27,798 bases of DNA from SHLQ01 sp964441145 (GCA_964441145.1 CAYTUB010000040.1:1-27798); one strand, 5' to 3'; positions 15,456-23,675 are shown, counted from the stretch's first letter. Notes: generated by a model from the letters alone, not told the origin. Numbers and translations: made by a program.

Positions 15456-16148
15456 ATGAGCGACGAAGATGACATCGTATTGGCCGAGCTTCCAGACGAT
15501 GAGCTGACCGCGCAGATGCACGACGACCTGTACGACGGCCTCGGAGACGAGATTGTCGAGGGCACCGAGATTCTCCTTGCACGCGGTTGGAGCGCAGACC
15601 GAGTCCTCAACGATGCCCTCGTCGAAGGTATGAGAGTCGTCGGCATCGACTTCCGAGACGGAATCCTGTTCGTCCCCGAGGTGCTCCTGGCTGCGAACGC
15701 TATGAAATCCGGTATGGCCATCTTGCGACCCCTTCTTGCTGAGACTGGAGCTGAGCCAATCGGCAAGGTGGTCATCGGAACCGTGAAGGGCGATATCCAC
15801 GACATTGGAAAGAATCTCGTGGCCATGATGCTCGAAGGCGCCGGGTTCGAAGTGGTCGATATTGGGATCAATACCGACGTCGATGAATATCTCGCGGCAC
15901 TTGAGGAGCACCAGCCAGACATCCTAGGAATGTCGGCGCTTCTGACCACGACGATGCCCTATATGAAGGTCGTCATCGACACCCTTTCCGAGAAGGGCAT
16001 GCGCGATGACTACATCGTGCTCGTCGGCGGAGCACCACTGAACCAAGAGTTCGGTGATGCCGTCGGCGCCGATGGGTATTGCCGAGACGCAGCCGTGGCG
16101 GCCGAGATGGCGGGCAAGCTCGTCGAAGAACGTCGTGCCGCAGCCTGA
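15456..16148 (+). CDS. Corrinoid (B12-binding) methyl-carrier protein, MtbC/MttC-like
   Basis: 230 aa with the cap plus Rossmann layout of methionine-synthase-type corrinoid proteins. The cobalamin motif is GDIHDIGKN with His115 as lower axial ligand (D113-x-H115-x-x-G118); SALLTTTM and GGAPL later line the B12 site. It should carry the methyl group between the MttB-family enzyme and the methyl-THF transferase. Odd point: the first 32 residues hold 13 Asp/Glu and no Lys or Arg, whereas several partners in the same operon have polybasic ends. Shine-Dalgarno sequence AAGGATGAG before ATG 15456. It is the first gene of a six-gene operon and overlaps the next gene by 14 bp. Confidence 0.95.
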   Translation: MSDEDDIVLAELPDDELTAQMHDDLYDGLGDEIVEGTEILLARGWSADRVLNDALVEGMRVVGIDFRDGILFVPEVLLAANAMKSGMAILRPLLAETGAEPIGKVVIGTVKGDIHDIGKNLVAMMLEGAGFEVVDIGINTDVDEYLAALEEHQPDILGMSALLTTTMPYMKVVIDTLSEKGMRDDYIVLVGGAPLNQEFGDAVGADGYCRDAAVAAEMAGKLVEERRAAA

Positions 16149-16761
16149 TCCCACCATCTCACGCGAGCAGCAGCGAGTGCTGTTCCTTGCCTGTGGCGCG
16201 CTCGCATCCGATGTTCGGGCGATCGTCGGGGTAAACGGATGGGATCACATCGATTTCGAATATCTACCCGCAGCATTCCACAACCGGCCCGAAAAGATCG
16301 CTCCTGCAATCGACGAGATCCTGAGCGAACGCGCGGAACGCTACGCGCACATCCTCATCGGATACGGCGACTGCGGCACCGGCGGTGCACTCGACCGCTT
16401 GCTCGAACGATTCCCCCATGCCAAGCGGCTCCCCGGTGATCATTGCTATGCGTTCTTTACCGGAGTCGAGAGATTCCTCGCCGAGCACGAAAGTGAGCTC
16501 GGCACCCTCTACCTCACCGACTACTTGGTGAAGCACCAAGACGCATTGATCTTTGGCGCGTTGGGGTTGACCGACCACCCGGAACTCGCCGAGATGTACT
16601 TCGGTAACTACACCCGCGTGCTCTACATCGCCCAAGACCCGACCCCTGAACTCATCGAAAGTGCACAGATATGCGCGAACCGACTGAACCTGGAGTTCGA
16701 CCAATTAAACGTCGGACGAGGAGCTCTACAGAGCCGGCTACTCGAGCTGCGGGTGGCGTGA
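16135..16761 (+). CDS. DUF1638 protein, associated with corrinoid methyltransfer
   Basis: 208 aa from GTG 16135, chosen because upstream starts would lie deep in the corrinoid gene and the conserved part begins soon after (VLFLACGALASD). Visible motifs are C20, GYGDCGTGG (76-84, with C80), a conserved-looking GDHCYAF (101-107) and YLTDYLVKHQD. I recognise DUF1638, which recurs beside MttB/MtbC-type genes in methanogens and proteobacteria but has no established activity. Several Cys and His residues suggest a metal or cobalamin-handling role (inference). It overlaps the corrinoid gene by 14 bp and the next gene by GTGA, so its dosage appears tied to theirs. Confidence 0.85.
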   Translation: MPQPDPTISREQQRVLFLACGALASDVRAIVGVNGWDHIDFEYLPAAFHNRPEKIAPAIDEILSERAERYAHILIGYGDCGTGGALDRLLERFPHAKRLPGDHCYAFFTGVERFLAEHESELGTLYLTDYLVKHQDALIFGALGLTDHPELAEMYFGNYTRVLYIAQDPTPELIESAQICANRLNLEFDQLNVGRGALQSRLLELRVA

Positions 16762-17132
16762 GCGGGCGTCGCCGGCGCGGTGGTCCTGCGCTCAAGATCA
16801 TCAAATGGCGCGATATTCCAGCCCAGATCAACGGAACCGTCGGCGATCGCAAGGTGCAGGTGGAACTGCCACCGCGCTTTCAAAAGGCAATCGATCGGGC
16901 CGCCATGGTGGCCGACAAAAAGGATGCCAACAGCTACGTCGCCGAGATGGGCTCTGAGACCCGTCCCATCGACCCCGACACCGATGTCGATGCCGCTGTC
17001 GCCGATCTCGTAGCCAGCATCGAGGCCGAGTTCACCAAAGAACGCTTGAACGACTTCGTACGCGCCGGCGGGTTCACCCCAGAATCCATCGTGCCAGACG
17101 CGCCAAACCCTGAAACCAAGGAAACCTCATGA
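16758..17132 (+). CDS. PF13769-type 'virulence factor' small protein in the methyltransferase operon
   Basis: 124 aa from GTG 16758, where GTGA overlaps the previous stop. The N-terminus is basic (SGRRRRGG), then KIIKWRDIPAQINGTV...VQVELPPRFQKAIDRAAM, which I recognise as the small family labelled 'virulence factor' (PF13769). The label is historical and says nothing about pathogenicity here. The family often sits next to methyl-THF:corrinoid transferases. It is soluble, without Cys or membrane segments. It may be an accessory subunit of the neighbouring methyltransferase. Its stop overlaps the next start as ATGA, another sign of coupled translation. Confidence 0.8.
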   Translation: MSGRRRRGGPALKIIKWRDIPAQINGTVGDRKVQVELPPRFQKAIDRAAMVADKKDANSYVAEMGSETRPIDPDTDVDAAVADLVASIEAEFTKERLNDFVRAGGFTPESIVPDAPNPETKETS

Positions 17133-18040
17133 CCGACACCGTTATTAGTTCTGCCACCAAAGAGGTCGTCATTGGCTTTGGCCGACCGTTCGTGATGATT
17201 GGTGAACGCATTAACCCCACCGGCAGAAAGCTGCTCGCCGAAGAGATGAAGAATGGCGACTTCAGTCGGGTCGTGGCCGACGCGATAGCCCAAGTCGAAG
17301 CTGGCGCCCAGATGCTCGACGTGAATGCTGGCATTCCACTCGCTGATGAACCGGCATTGCTCGTCCGGGCCATCCAAGAAGTGCAAGCGGTCACCGACGT
17401 CCCGATCAGCATCGATTCCTCAATCGTCGAGGCACTCGAAGCAGCGATTGCGATCTACGAAGGAAAGCCACTCATCAACTCGGTGACGGGCGAAGAGGAA
17501 GTGCTCGAACGAGTCCTTCCTTTCGTCGCGAAGCACGGCGCTGCCGTTGTAGCCATTTCGAACGATGAGACGGGCATTTCCGAAGACCCCAACGTCCGGT
17601 TCGAGGTCGCAAAGAAGATCGTTAACCGCGCTTCGGACTTCGGGATCCCAGCCGAAGACGTCGTCGTCGACCCACTCGTCATGCCTATCGGCGCAATGGG
17701 AACCGCTGGCCGTCAGGTGTTTGAACTCGTCGGGCGCCTTCGCAACGAGCTCGGTGTGAACACCACGTGCGGCGCATCGAACGTGAGCTTTGGCCTCCCC
17801 GCCCGCAACCACATCACCGGCAACTTCTTGTCGATGGCCATCGGCGCAGGCATGACATCGGCGATCATGAGCCCGCTCCATGAAGAGGTCAAGAATTGCG
17901 TCATGGCAGCCGACGTGCTCAACGGCCACGACGCCAACTGCGCAGCCTGGATTGCGGCAAAGCGCGACCCCGACGCTGGTGGTGGCGCCGGTGGTGCCCG
18001 CCGACGCGGTGGACGCCGCCGCAGCGGCGCAGCAGGCTAA
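17129..18040 (+). CDS. Methyl-THF:corrinoid protein methyltransferase (MtgA/AcsE-like)
   Basis: 303 aa, a pterin-binding TIM barrel. Folate-site motifs are GERINPTG (25-32), DVNAG (64-68), SIDSS and NSVTGE, then NTTCGASNVSFGLPAR near the C-terminal side of the barrel. It should move the methyl group from methyl-Co(III) corrinoid to THF, or the reverse; the operon context favours formation of methyl-THF. The last ~24 residues are an unusual Gly/Arg tail (GGARRRGGRRRSG) beyond the normal barrel length (~270-280 aa). ATGA overlap with the previous gene, and 6 bp to the next. The symbol mtgA would be natural if the substrate is glycine betaine, which is not shown. Confidence 0.93.
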   Translation: MTDTVISSATKEVVIGFGRPFVMIGERINPTGRKLLAEEMKNGDFSRVVADAIAQVEAGAQMLDVNAGIPLADEPALLVRAIQEVQAVTDVPISIDSSIVEALEAAIAIYEGKPLINSVTGEEEVLERVLPFVAKHGAAVVAISNDETGISEDPNVRFEVAKKIVNRASDFGIPAEDVVVDPLVMPIGAMGTAGRQVFELVGRLRNELGVNTTCGASNVSFGLPARNHITGNFLSMAIGAGMTSAIMSPLHEEVKNCVMAADVLNGHDANCAAWIAAKRDPDAGGGAGGARRRGGRRRSGAAG

Positions 18041-18046
18041 GCCCCA

Positions 18047-20101
18047 ATGGGCGATTCCGTTCGCGTCGTCTTCACCCCATCGGGGCGCCAAGGAGAAGTA
18101 GAGCGCGGCACAAACATCTTGGACGCCGCCCGCGAGTTGGGTGTCGACCTCGACACGGTCTGTGGCGGACGCGGAATTTGTGGCCGCTGCCAGGTCGTCC
18201 CCGAAGTTGGCGAGTTCGCCAAACACGGCATCACCTCCGCCGAAGACGCGCTGAGTAGTCCTGGGCCGAGCGAAACAGGCGAGTACCGCGGCCGCAGGCC
18301 CCTCGGTTCTGATCGCCATCGGCTGGGTTGCCACGCAGAAGTGTGCGGTGACGTCGTGGTCGATGTGCCTGCGGAGAGCCAAGTCCACCGCCAGGTGGTC
18401 CGCAAACGCCTCGAGGTCGATGACATCGACCTCGACCCGGTGACCCGTCTGTATTTCACGACCGTCGAGAACCAAGAACTCGACACGCCTCGTAGCGAAC
18501 TCGATCTCCTGCGCGACTCCCTTCGCTCCGATTGGGAGCTGGCCGACCTCCAGGCCACCCTGCCGGTTGTTCTGGAAATACAAAAGGCTCTTACGAAGAG
18601 CCGGGAAATTACAGTGGCCGTTCGCGACGGACAGGAGATTGTCGCTGCCTGGTCTGGCTTTCACGACACGATCTACGGCGTGGCTATCGATATTGGTTCA
18701 ACGACAGTTGCCGGCCACTTGCTCGACCTCAGCACCGGCGAGGCATTGTCCACGAGCGGCCTGATGAATCCACAGATCAAGTTCGGCGAAGACCTTATGA
18801 GTCGCGTCAGCTACGTGATGATGAACCCGGGCGGAGAGGTCGAGCTCACCAACACCATTCGCGAAGCGCTCAACGATCTTGTTGCCGAGTTGGCCGAAGA
18901 AGCCGAAGTCGACAGGGCCGACATTCTGGAGATCGTGCTGGTCGGAAACCCGATCATGCACCACCTCCTGCTGGGTCTCGACGCCGTACCTCTCGGCGGA
19001 GCGCCGTTCGCGCTTGCCACTGACGCATCGGTCGAAACACCCGCGCCGCTTCTCGGCATCGATTGCCGTGACAGCACTCGCGTCTATGTCCTGCCGTGCA
19101 TTGCCGGCCATGTTGGCGCCGATACCGCCGGAGCGATCCTGTCCGAACGTCCCGACGAGTCAGACCACTTTCAGCTCCTCGTCGACGTCGGCACCAACGC
19201 CGAGATCGTGCTCGGCAACAGCGAACACCTCCTTGCAGCCTCCTCCCCCACGGGTCCGGCATTTGAGGGGGCCCAAATCTCATCCGGACAACGTGCCACC
19301 ATCGGCGCAATAGAACGCGTCCGCATCGACCCCGAAACCCTCGAACCCCGCTTCAAAGTCATCGGTGCCGACGCATGGAGCAACGAGCCCGAGTTCGCCG
19401 AGCAAACAAAGGAGATCTCCATCACCGGTATCTGCGGTTCGGGCATCATCGAGGTCGTGGCCGAAATGATGATCGCCGGTGTGATCTCGGCAGATGGCGT
19501 TGTTGATGGATCTCTCGTCGAACGCACGACCCGTGTTGTGGCTGACGATCGGACGTTCAAATACCTCCTGCATGCCGGCGTTCCCGACATCTTCGTTACC
19601 CAGAACGACATTCGAGCGATCCAACTCGCGAAGGCGGCGCTGTACGCCGGAATCAAGTTGCTCATGGAACGGCGAGGCATTGAACACGTCGACTCGATTC
19701 GACTAGCGGGCGCGTTCGGCAGCCATATCGAACCCACATATGCCGTGGCCCTTGGCCTCGTGCCAGATTGCGATATCGACAACGTGTCGGCCGCCGGAAA
19801 TGCTGCCGGAAACGGAGCGGTCATTGCGCTCCTGTCTGGCCACGCCCGTCGCACTATCGAAGAGTTGATCCCGCAGATCACCAAGGTCGAAACGGCTACC
19901 GAGCCAAGCTTCCAGCAGCACTTCGTCGAAGCCATGGCGATCCCCCATGCCGTCGCCGAGTACCCGCACCTCAACAAGGTGCTTCCCTTGCCCGAACGCC
20001 GATTCGCCAATGCTGCCGCAGCAGGCGGAGAATCAACAGGCCGTCGCCGCCGCCGCCGTTCGTCGCCGCCCGAATCATCCACATCCGAAGAACTCAACTA
20101 G
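18047..20101 (+). CDS. RACo-type corrinoid reductive activator (2Fe-2S + ASKHA ATPase)
   Basis: 684 aa. The N-terminal plant-type ferredoxin domain has C39-x5-C45-x2-C48 and C95. A linker follows, then the large ASKHA ATPase domain (from about residue 206, GVAIDIGSTTVAGHLLDL; later DVGTNAEIVLG and GICGSGIIE). RACo enzymes use ATP to return accidentally oxidised Co(II) corrinoid to Co(I). This is needed for any corrinoid methyltransferase, and especially in an aerobic cell. The last 20 residues contain six consecutive Arg (666-671), then a Ser/Glu-rich end, a feature not expected of the family. It lies 6 bp after the methyltransferase gene and 9 bp before the MttB-type gene. Confidence 0.93.
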   Translation: MGDSVRVVFTPSGRQGEVERGTNILDAARELGVDLDTVCGGRGICGRCQVVPEVGEFAKHGITSAEDALSSPGPSETGEYRGRRPLGSDRHRLGCHAEVCGDVVVDVPAESQVHRQVVRKRLEVDDIDLDPVTRLYFTTVENQELDTPRSELDLLRDSLRSDWELADLQATLPVVLEIQKALTKSREITVAVRDGQEIVAAWSGFHDTIYGVAIDIGSTTVAGHLLDLSTGEALSTSGLMNPQIKFGEDLMSRVSYVMMNPGGEVELTNTIREALNDLVAELAEEAEVDRADILEIVLVGNPIMHHLLLGLDAVPLGGAPFALATDASVETPAPLLGIDCRDSTRVYVLPCIAGHVGADTAGAILSERPDESDHFQLLVDVGTNAEIVLGNSEHLLAASSPTGPAFEGAQISSGQRATIGAIERVRIDPETLEPRFKVIGADAWSNEPEFAEQTKEISITGICGSGIIEVVAEMMIAGVISADGVVDGSLVERTTRVVADDRTFKYLLHAGVPDIFVTQNDIRAIQLAKAALYAGIKLLMERRGIEHVDSIRLAGAFGSHIEPTYAVALGLVPDCDIDNVSAAGNAAGNGAVIALLSGHARRTIEELIPQITKVETATEPSFQQHFVEAMAIPHAVAEYPHLNKVLPLPERRFANAAAAGGESTGRRRRRRSSPPESSTSEELN

Positions 20102-20110
20102 GACATCCAC

Positions 20111-21655
20111 ATGACTGAACAAGCACCACGTCGCCGCCGTAGTGGTGGGGGTCGAGCGGGACGCCAGGCTGCTCGCTCTGCCCGAGGAGCGGTTACCCAG
20201 GCCTACATGACCCGCACCCTGCCTCCGGTGAGCGTGCTCGACGAAGCCGGCCTGCAACAGATCGAAGAGAACGCGGAGATCATCCTCTCCGAGGTCGGCA
20301 TCCAGTTCAACGAATACCCCTCAGCGCTCGCGTTGCTCGAAGAGGCCGGATGTCGCATCGATGGCGAGATGGTCTATTTCCCCAAGGGACTCGCTCGACA
20401 ACTCGTACAGGCCACCGCGCCGGCCGAGTTCACCCAGCACGCCCGCAACGCTGAGCGAAATGTTCAAATTGGCGGCAACAACACCGTCTTCGCACCGAAC
20501 TACGGGTCACCGTTTATCACCGACCTCGATAAGGGGCGCCGGTACGCCACGGTCGAGGACTTCCAGAACGTCGTGAAGCTCGCCTACCAACTCCCCCACC
20601 TTCATCACAGTGGTGGCACCGTGTGCGAGCCAACCGATGTAGCGGTGAACAAACGACACCTCGACATGGTGTACTCCCACCTGAAGTACTCAGACAAGCC
20701 ACTCATGGGGTCGGTCACCGCGCCCGAGCGTGCCGAGGATTCTGTTGAGTTGTGTCGTCTCGCGTGGGGCGGCGACCTCGAAAACAAGACGGTCCTGACC
20801 AGCCTCATCAACGCCAACTCCCCGCTTGCATGGGACGCCACCATGCTCGGCGCAGCGGAGGTGTACGCCAAGGCGAACCAGGCGACGATCATCTCGCCGT
20901 TCATCCTTATGGGTGCCATGTCTCCGGTTTCGGTCGCCGGACTGTGCGCTCAGGCACTCGCCGAGGCGCTTGCTGGCATGGCCTTCGTGCAGCTGGTTGC
21001 TCCGGGTGCTCCTGTGATCTTTGGAACGTTCGCCACGTCGATGTCGATGGCCACCGGAGCGCCGACCTTTGGCACCGCGGAAGGCGGCCTTGCCATCTAC
21101 GTCATGGCCGAGCTCGCACGTCGTGTCGGCGTGCCGTTCCGCTCAGGCGGCCAGTTCACCTCGTCGAAGGCACCCGACTCACAATCCGCGTACGAATCGG
21201 CCCACACCCTGCTCCCCACCGTGCAGGCCGGAGTCAACTTCGTCCTCCATGCCGCGGGTTGGATCGAAGGAGGCCTTGCCATCAGCATGGAAAAGCTCAT
21301 CCTCGACGCCGACCAGCTTGGGGCGATGAACGTCTACGCCAAGGGCGTCGACGTCTCGGAGAACGGCCAGGCGATGGATGCCTTCCGCACCAACGAGCAC
21401 GGCCAGCACTTTCTCGGCAACGCCCACACCTTGGCGAACTTCGAGTCGGCCTTCTATCGCTTTGAAACGTCGGACAACAACAGCTTCGAGCAGTGGTCAG
21501 AAGAGGGCTCAAAGACCAGCGCCGAGCGAGCCAACGAACGGTGGAAGCAGCTGCTCAGCGATTACACGGCACCCGAACTCGACGATGCCGCCGACGCCGC
21601 CATGCTGGCCTTTATCGACCAGAAGAAATCGTCGATGCCCGACGCGATTGGTTAG
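20111..21655 (+). CDS. MttB-superfamily methyltransferase without pyrrolysine (quaternary-amine:corrinoid)
   Basis: 514 aa, full length for the trimethylamine methyltransferase family (PF06253), covering about 35-510. The reading frame has no internal TAG; the only TAG is the terminal stop (21653-21655), and reading past it gives another stop after nine codons. It is therefore a non-pyrrolysine member, the class that includes glycine-betaine, carnitine and proline-betaine methyltransferases. The residues that fix the substrate are not known to me well enough to choose. The dimethylglycine enzyme in the same window makes glycine betaine the leading guess. The N-terminus is polybasic (RRRR at 7-10, then GGGRAGRQAARSARG). 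An AGGA ribosome-binding sequence overlaps the RACo stop codon. Confidence 0.93.
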   Translation: MTEQAPRRRRSGGGRAGRQAARSARGAVTQAYMTRTLPPVSVLDEAGLQQIEENAEIILSEVGIQFNEYPSALALLEEAGCRIDGEMVYFPKGLARQLVQATAPAEFTQHARNAERNVQIGGNNTVFAPNYGSPFITDLDKGRRYATVEDFQNVVKLAYQLPHLHHSGGTVCEPTDVAVNKRHLDMVYSHLKYSDKPLMGSVTAPERAEDSVELCRLAWGGDLENKTVLTSLINANSPLAWDATMLGAAEVYAKANQATIISPFILMGAMSPVSVAGLCAQALAEALAGMAFVQLVAPGAPVIFGTFATSMSMATGAPTFGTAEGGLAIYVMAELARRVGVPFRSGGQFTSSKAPDSQSAYESAHTLLPTVQAGVNFVLHAAGWIEGGLAISMEKLILDADQLGAMNVYAKGVDVSENGQAMDAFRTNEHGQHFLGNAHTLANFESAFYRFETSDNNSFEQWSEEGSKTSAERANERWKQLLSDYTAPELDDAADAAMLAFIDQKKSSMPDAIG

Positions 21656-21661
21656 CGGGAG

Positions 21662-22408
21662 CTAGGCGACGGTGACGCCGAGTAGCGAGCCGATCACGAA
21701 GGTGATGATGCATGCCCCGGCGGCCCAGCTGACCTGACGTAGGGCGGTGCGGAACGGCGACCGTTCGGTGAACACTGCGAGGGCGATGCCCACGACGGCT
21801 GCGGCGATGAGACCAACGGCGACCGAGCTCACCATCGCTACCGTACCCGTGGCCAGGAACCACGGGATCAACGGCAGAATCGCACCGATTGCAAACGCAA
21901 TGAACGAACTGATAGCCGCGGAGACTGGATCACCGATGTCATCGGGGTCGACGCCGAGTTCCTCGCGGGCGTGCACTTCGAGGGCCACGTCGAGGTCCTC
22001 GTGCACCGCCTCGGCAAGTTCAAGGGCTTTGTCGGAGTCGATACCGCGCTTGACGTAGATGGCTTGGAGCTCGCGCAGTTCCATCTTGGGGTTGTTCTTT
22101 AGCGACTCCCGCTCGATGGTGAGTTCTCGCTCGATAAGTTCGTTCTGTGCCTTCATCGACACATATTCGCCCGCGGCCATCGATGCCGCGCCTGCGAGCA
22201 GACCCGACACGCCTGCGATAACTACTGCGCTGCCATCGCTGGCGGCTCCCGCTGCGGCAGCGACACCCAAGATGAGCGCAACGTTGGATACCAAACCGTC
22301 GCTGATGCCAAAGATTGCGGCTCGCGCCGTACCGTCCTGCACGCCACGGTGATCGTGCACCATGTGGCTGTGGGAGTGATCGTGATCCGCGTCGTGGGTA
22401 ATCGCCAT
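21662..22408 (-). CDS. VIT1/CCC1-family iron/manganese transporter
   Basis: 248 aa. The His-rich N-terminus (seven His in the first 20 residues) is followed by TM1 (about 30-50, GISDGLVSNVALILGV), TM2 with AGAASMAAGEYVSMKAQNE, a cytoplasmic acidic/helical domain (EL.ERELTIERESLKNNPKMELRELQ..., about 90-155) and three further helices. VIT1/CCC1 proteins export Fe2+ or Mn2+ from the cytoplasm, and the Glu-rich linker binds the metal. It is convergent with the MttB-type gene (6 bp between stops) and divergent from the Fe(III) uptake genes. The -10 box TATCCT is 6 nt before ATG, so the gene is probably leaderless. It fits a local iron/manganese module with the DtxR-type regulator. Confidence 0.9.
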   Translation of the reverse strand: MAITHDADHDHSHSHMVHDHRGVQDGTARAAIFGISDGLVSNVALILGVAAAAGAASDGSAVVIAGVSGLLAGAASMAAGEYVSMKAQNELIERELTIERESLKNNPKMELRELQAIYVKRGIDSDKALELAEAVHEDLDVALEVHAREELGVDPDDIGDPVSAAISSFIAFAIGAILPLIPWFLATGTVAMVSSVAVGLIAAAVVGIALAVFTERSPFRTALRQVSWAAGACIITFVIGSLLGVTVA

Positions 22409-22414
22409 AGCTAC

Positions 22415-22420
22415 AGGATA
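22415..22420 (-). promoter_or_regulatory. -10 box (leaderless type) for the VIT1/CCC1 gene
   Basis: TATCCT on the minus strand, with 6 nt to the ATG at 22408. No clear -35. Confidence 0.5.
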
Positions 22421-22536
22421 CCGAACAGCCCTGGTCCGTTGTGGCCCAAAGCGGCTTGATCTTTGTTGCGTAGGGCCCCTGGGCCAAGCTGTGTGGCAAC
22501 CCCCAGGTCGTTGTGAAAAGTGTCATACTCCTTTTC

Positions 22537-22554
22537 TGTTAGGCAGTCCTTACA
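22537..22554. promoter_or_regulatory. Imperfect palindrome resembling a DtxR/IdeR box
   Basis: TGTTAGG (22537-22543), CAGT, CCTTACA (22548-22554): an 18-bp imperfect inverted repeat (6 of 7 pairs) with TTAGG/CCTTA half-sites like iron boxes of the DtxR family. It overlaps the expected -35 region of the binding-protein gene, whose possible -10 is TACACT at 22573-22578. Confidence 0.5.
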
Positions 22555-22572
22555 AACCTGGTGCAGGTTGCG

Positions 22573-22578
22573 TACACT
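22573..22578 (+). promoter_or_regulatory. -10 box for the Fe(III) binding-protein gene
   Basis: TACACT lies 8 nt before ATG 22587. The transcript would start at or within a few bases of the start codon, and the iron-box-like palindrome covers the -35 region. Confidence 0.45.
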
Positions 22579-22586
22579 CGGTATGC

Positions 22587-23675
22587 ATGAGATCAATCCC
22601 CATGCGTCGCTCCATCCGACTAGCCACCATGACAACAGCTATCACCCTCCTGGCTAGCGCATGTGGTGGGAGCACCACGGAAAACACACTTCAAGGCGCA
22701 GCAGCCGAAATCCACTCTGGCGACTGCGCAGAGACGACCGATACCGAGCTGACCGTCTTTAGCGGACGAGACGAAGAACTCGTCGGCCCCGTTCTCGACG
22801 CGTTCGAGTGCGCCAGTGGCATTAGCGTTGTGACGAACTTCGGTGACCCAACCGATCTCGCCCTCACGCTCGTCGAACAAGGCGACCGCACGCCGGCCGA
22901 TGTGTTCTTGTCGAAGTCCCCCGGTTCGGTCGGCTTCCTGCAAAACGACGGCTTTCTCCAACCCCTTAGCGATAACGTCCTCGAACTCGTCTCCCCGGAG
23001 AACACCGCAGCCAACGACACCTGGGTCGGGATCACCGGCCGCCAACGAGTACTCGTCTACAACACGGAAACCGTCTCGGCCGATGACCTCCCCGATTCGA
23101 TCTTCGACCTCACCGATGAACGGTTCCGCGGTCAGGTAGCAATCCCCGCCACCAACGGTTCATTCCAGGACTGGTTCACCGTGTTCCGAGCCCAAGAGGG
23201 TGATGACGTTGCGGCGCAATGGCTCACCGACATGGTCGCCAACGACGCCATCGTTACCGAGTCAAACCGCCCAACCGTCGACGCCGTAGGACGAGGAGAA
23301 TTCCAGTTCGGGCTCGTGAACCACTACTACAACTTCCAGCAGTCAGAGGCCCTTGGCGACGATCACCAGGCGCTCAATCACACCTTCGCCGCCGGCGATA
23401 TCGGATCGCTCAACATCGTGACCGCTGCCGGCATCACCTCGACATCGGACAACGTTGACGAAGCGACCGAGCTGATCCGTTTCCTGTTGTCTGAGCCATC
23501 TCAGACCTACTTCACCACCGACAGCCTCGAGTACCCGCTCAGCGCCAACGTCGATCCAGCAGCCGTTCTCCCACCCCTCGAAGCCGGAAGCGAGTTCGAC
23601 GTGGCATTCGACGATCTCGGCAACGGCCTCGAAGAGACGATTGCGATCATCGAGGGCAGCGGCATCTTCAGTTGA
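22587..23675 (+). CDS. Fe(III) ABC transporter substrate-binding lipoprotein (FbpA/AfuA-like)
   Basis: 362 aa from ATG 22587; ATG 22605 is also possible. The lipoprotein-type signal MRRSIRLATMTTAITLLASAC is followed by a Gly/Ser/Thr linker, so the mature protein should be membrane anchored (the lipobox is slightly atypical). The mature part begins with the family pattern LTVFSGRDEELVGPVLDAFE. The paired tyrosines Tyr247-Tyr248 in NHYYNFQ match the iron-binding di-tyrosine of FbpA-type ferric binding proteins. Its TGA stop overlaps the permease ATG by one base (TGATG). A DtxR-like palindrome covers the promoter, which suggests repression when metal is plentiful. Confidence 0.92.
   Translation: MRSIPMRRSIRLATMTTAITLLASACGGSTTENTLQGAAAEIHSGDCAETTDTELTVFSGRDEELVGPVLDAFECASGISVVTNFGDPTDLALTLVEQGDRTPADVFLSKSPGSVGFLQNDGFLQPLSDNVLELVSPENTAANDTWVGITGRQRVLVYNTETVSADDLPDSIFDLTDERFRGQVAIPATNGSFQDWFTVFRAQEGDDVAAQWLTDMVANDAIVTESNRPTVDAVGRGEFQFGLVNHYYNFQQSEALGDDHQALNHTFAAGDIGSLNIVTAAGITSTSDNVDEATELIRFLLSEPSQTYFTTDSLEYPLSANVDPAAVLPPLEAGSEFDVAFDDLGNGLEETIAIIEGSGIFS

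Noticed and set aside
17420..18664. Minus-strand open frame (414 codons) opposite the methyl-THF transferase and RACo genes
   Set aside because: It spans two well-identified genes on the other strand, and its translation is Cys/His/Arg-rich without family resemblance.
19171..20097. Minus-strand open frame (308 codons) opposite RACo
   Set aside because: Shadow of the ASKHA domain; low-complexity Ser/Arg content and no motif.
20111..21655. Possible pyrrolysine-encoding amber codon in the MttB-type gene
   Set aside because: The frame has no internal TAG; the terminal TAG is followed by another stop after nine codons, giving no meaningful extension.
21646..21672. Short stem (TAGC/GCTA) across the convergent MttB and VIT stop codons as a terminator
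   Set aside because: Only 4 bp with no U-run; it is too weak to support.
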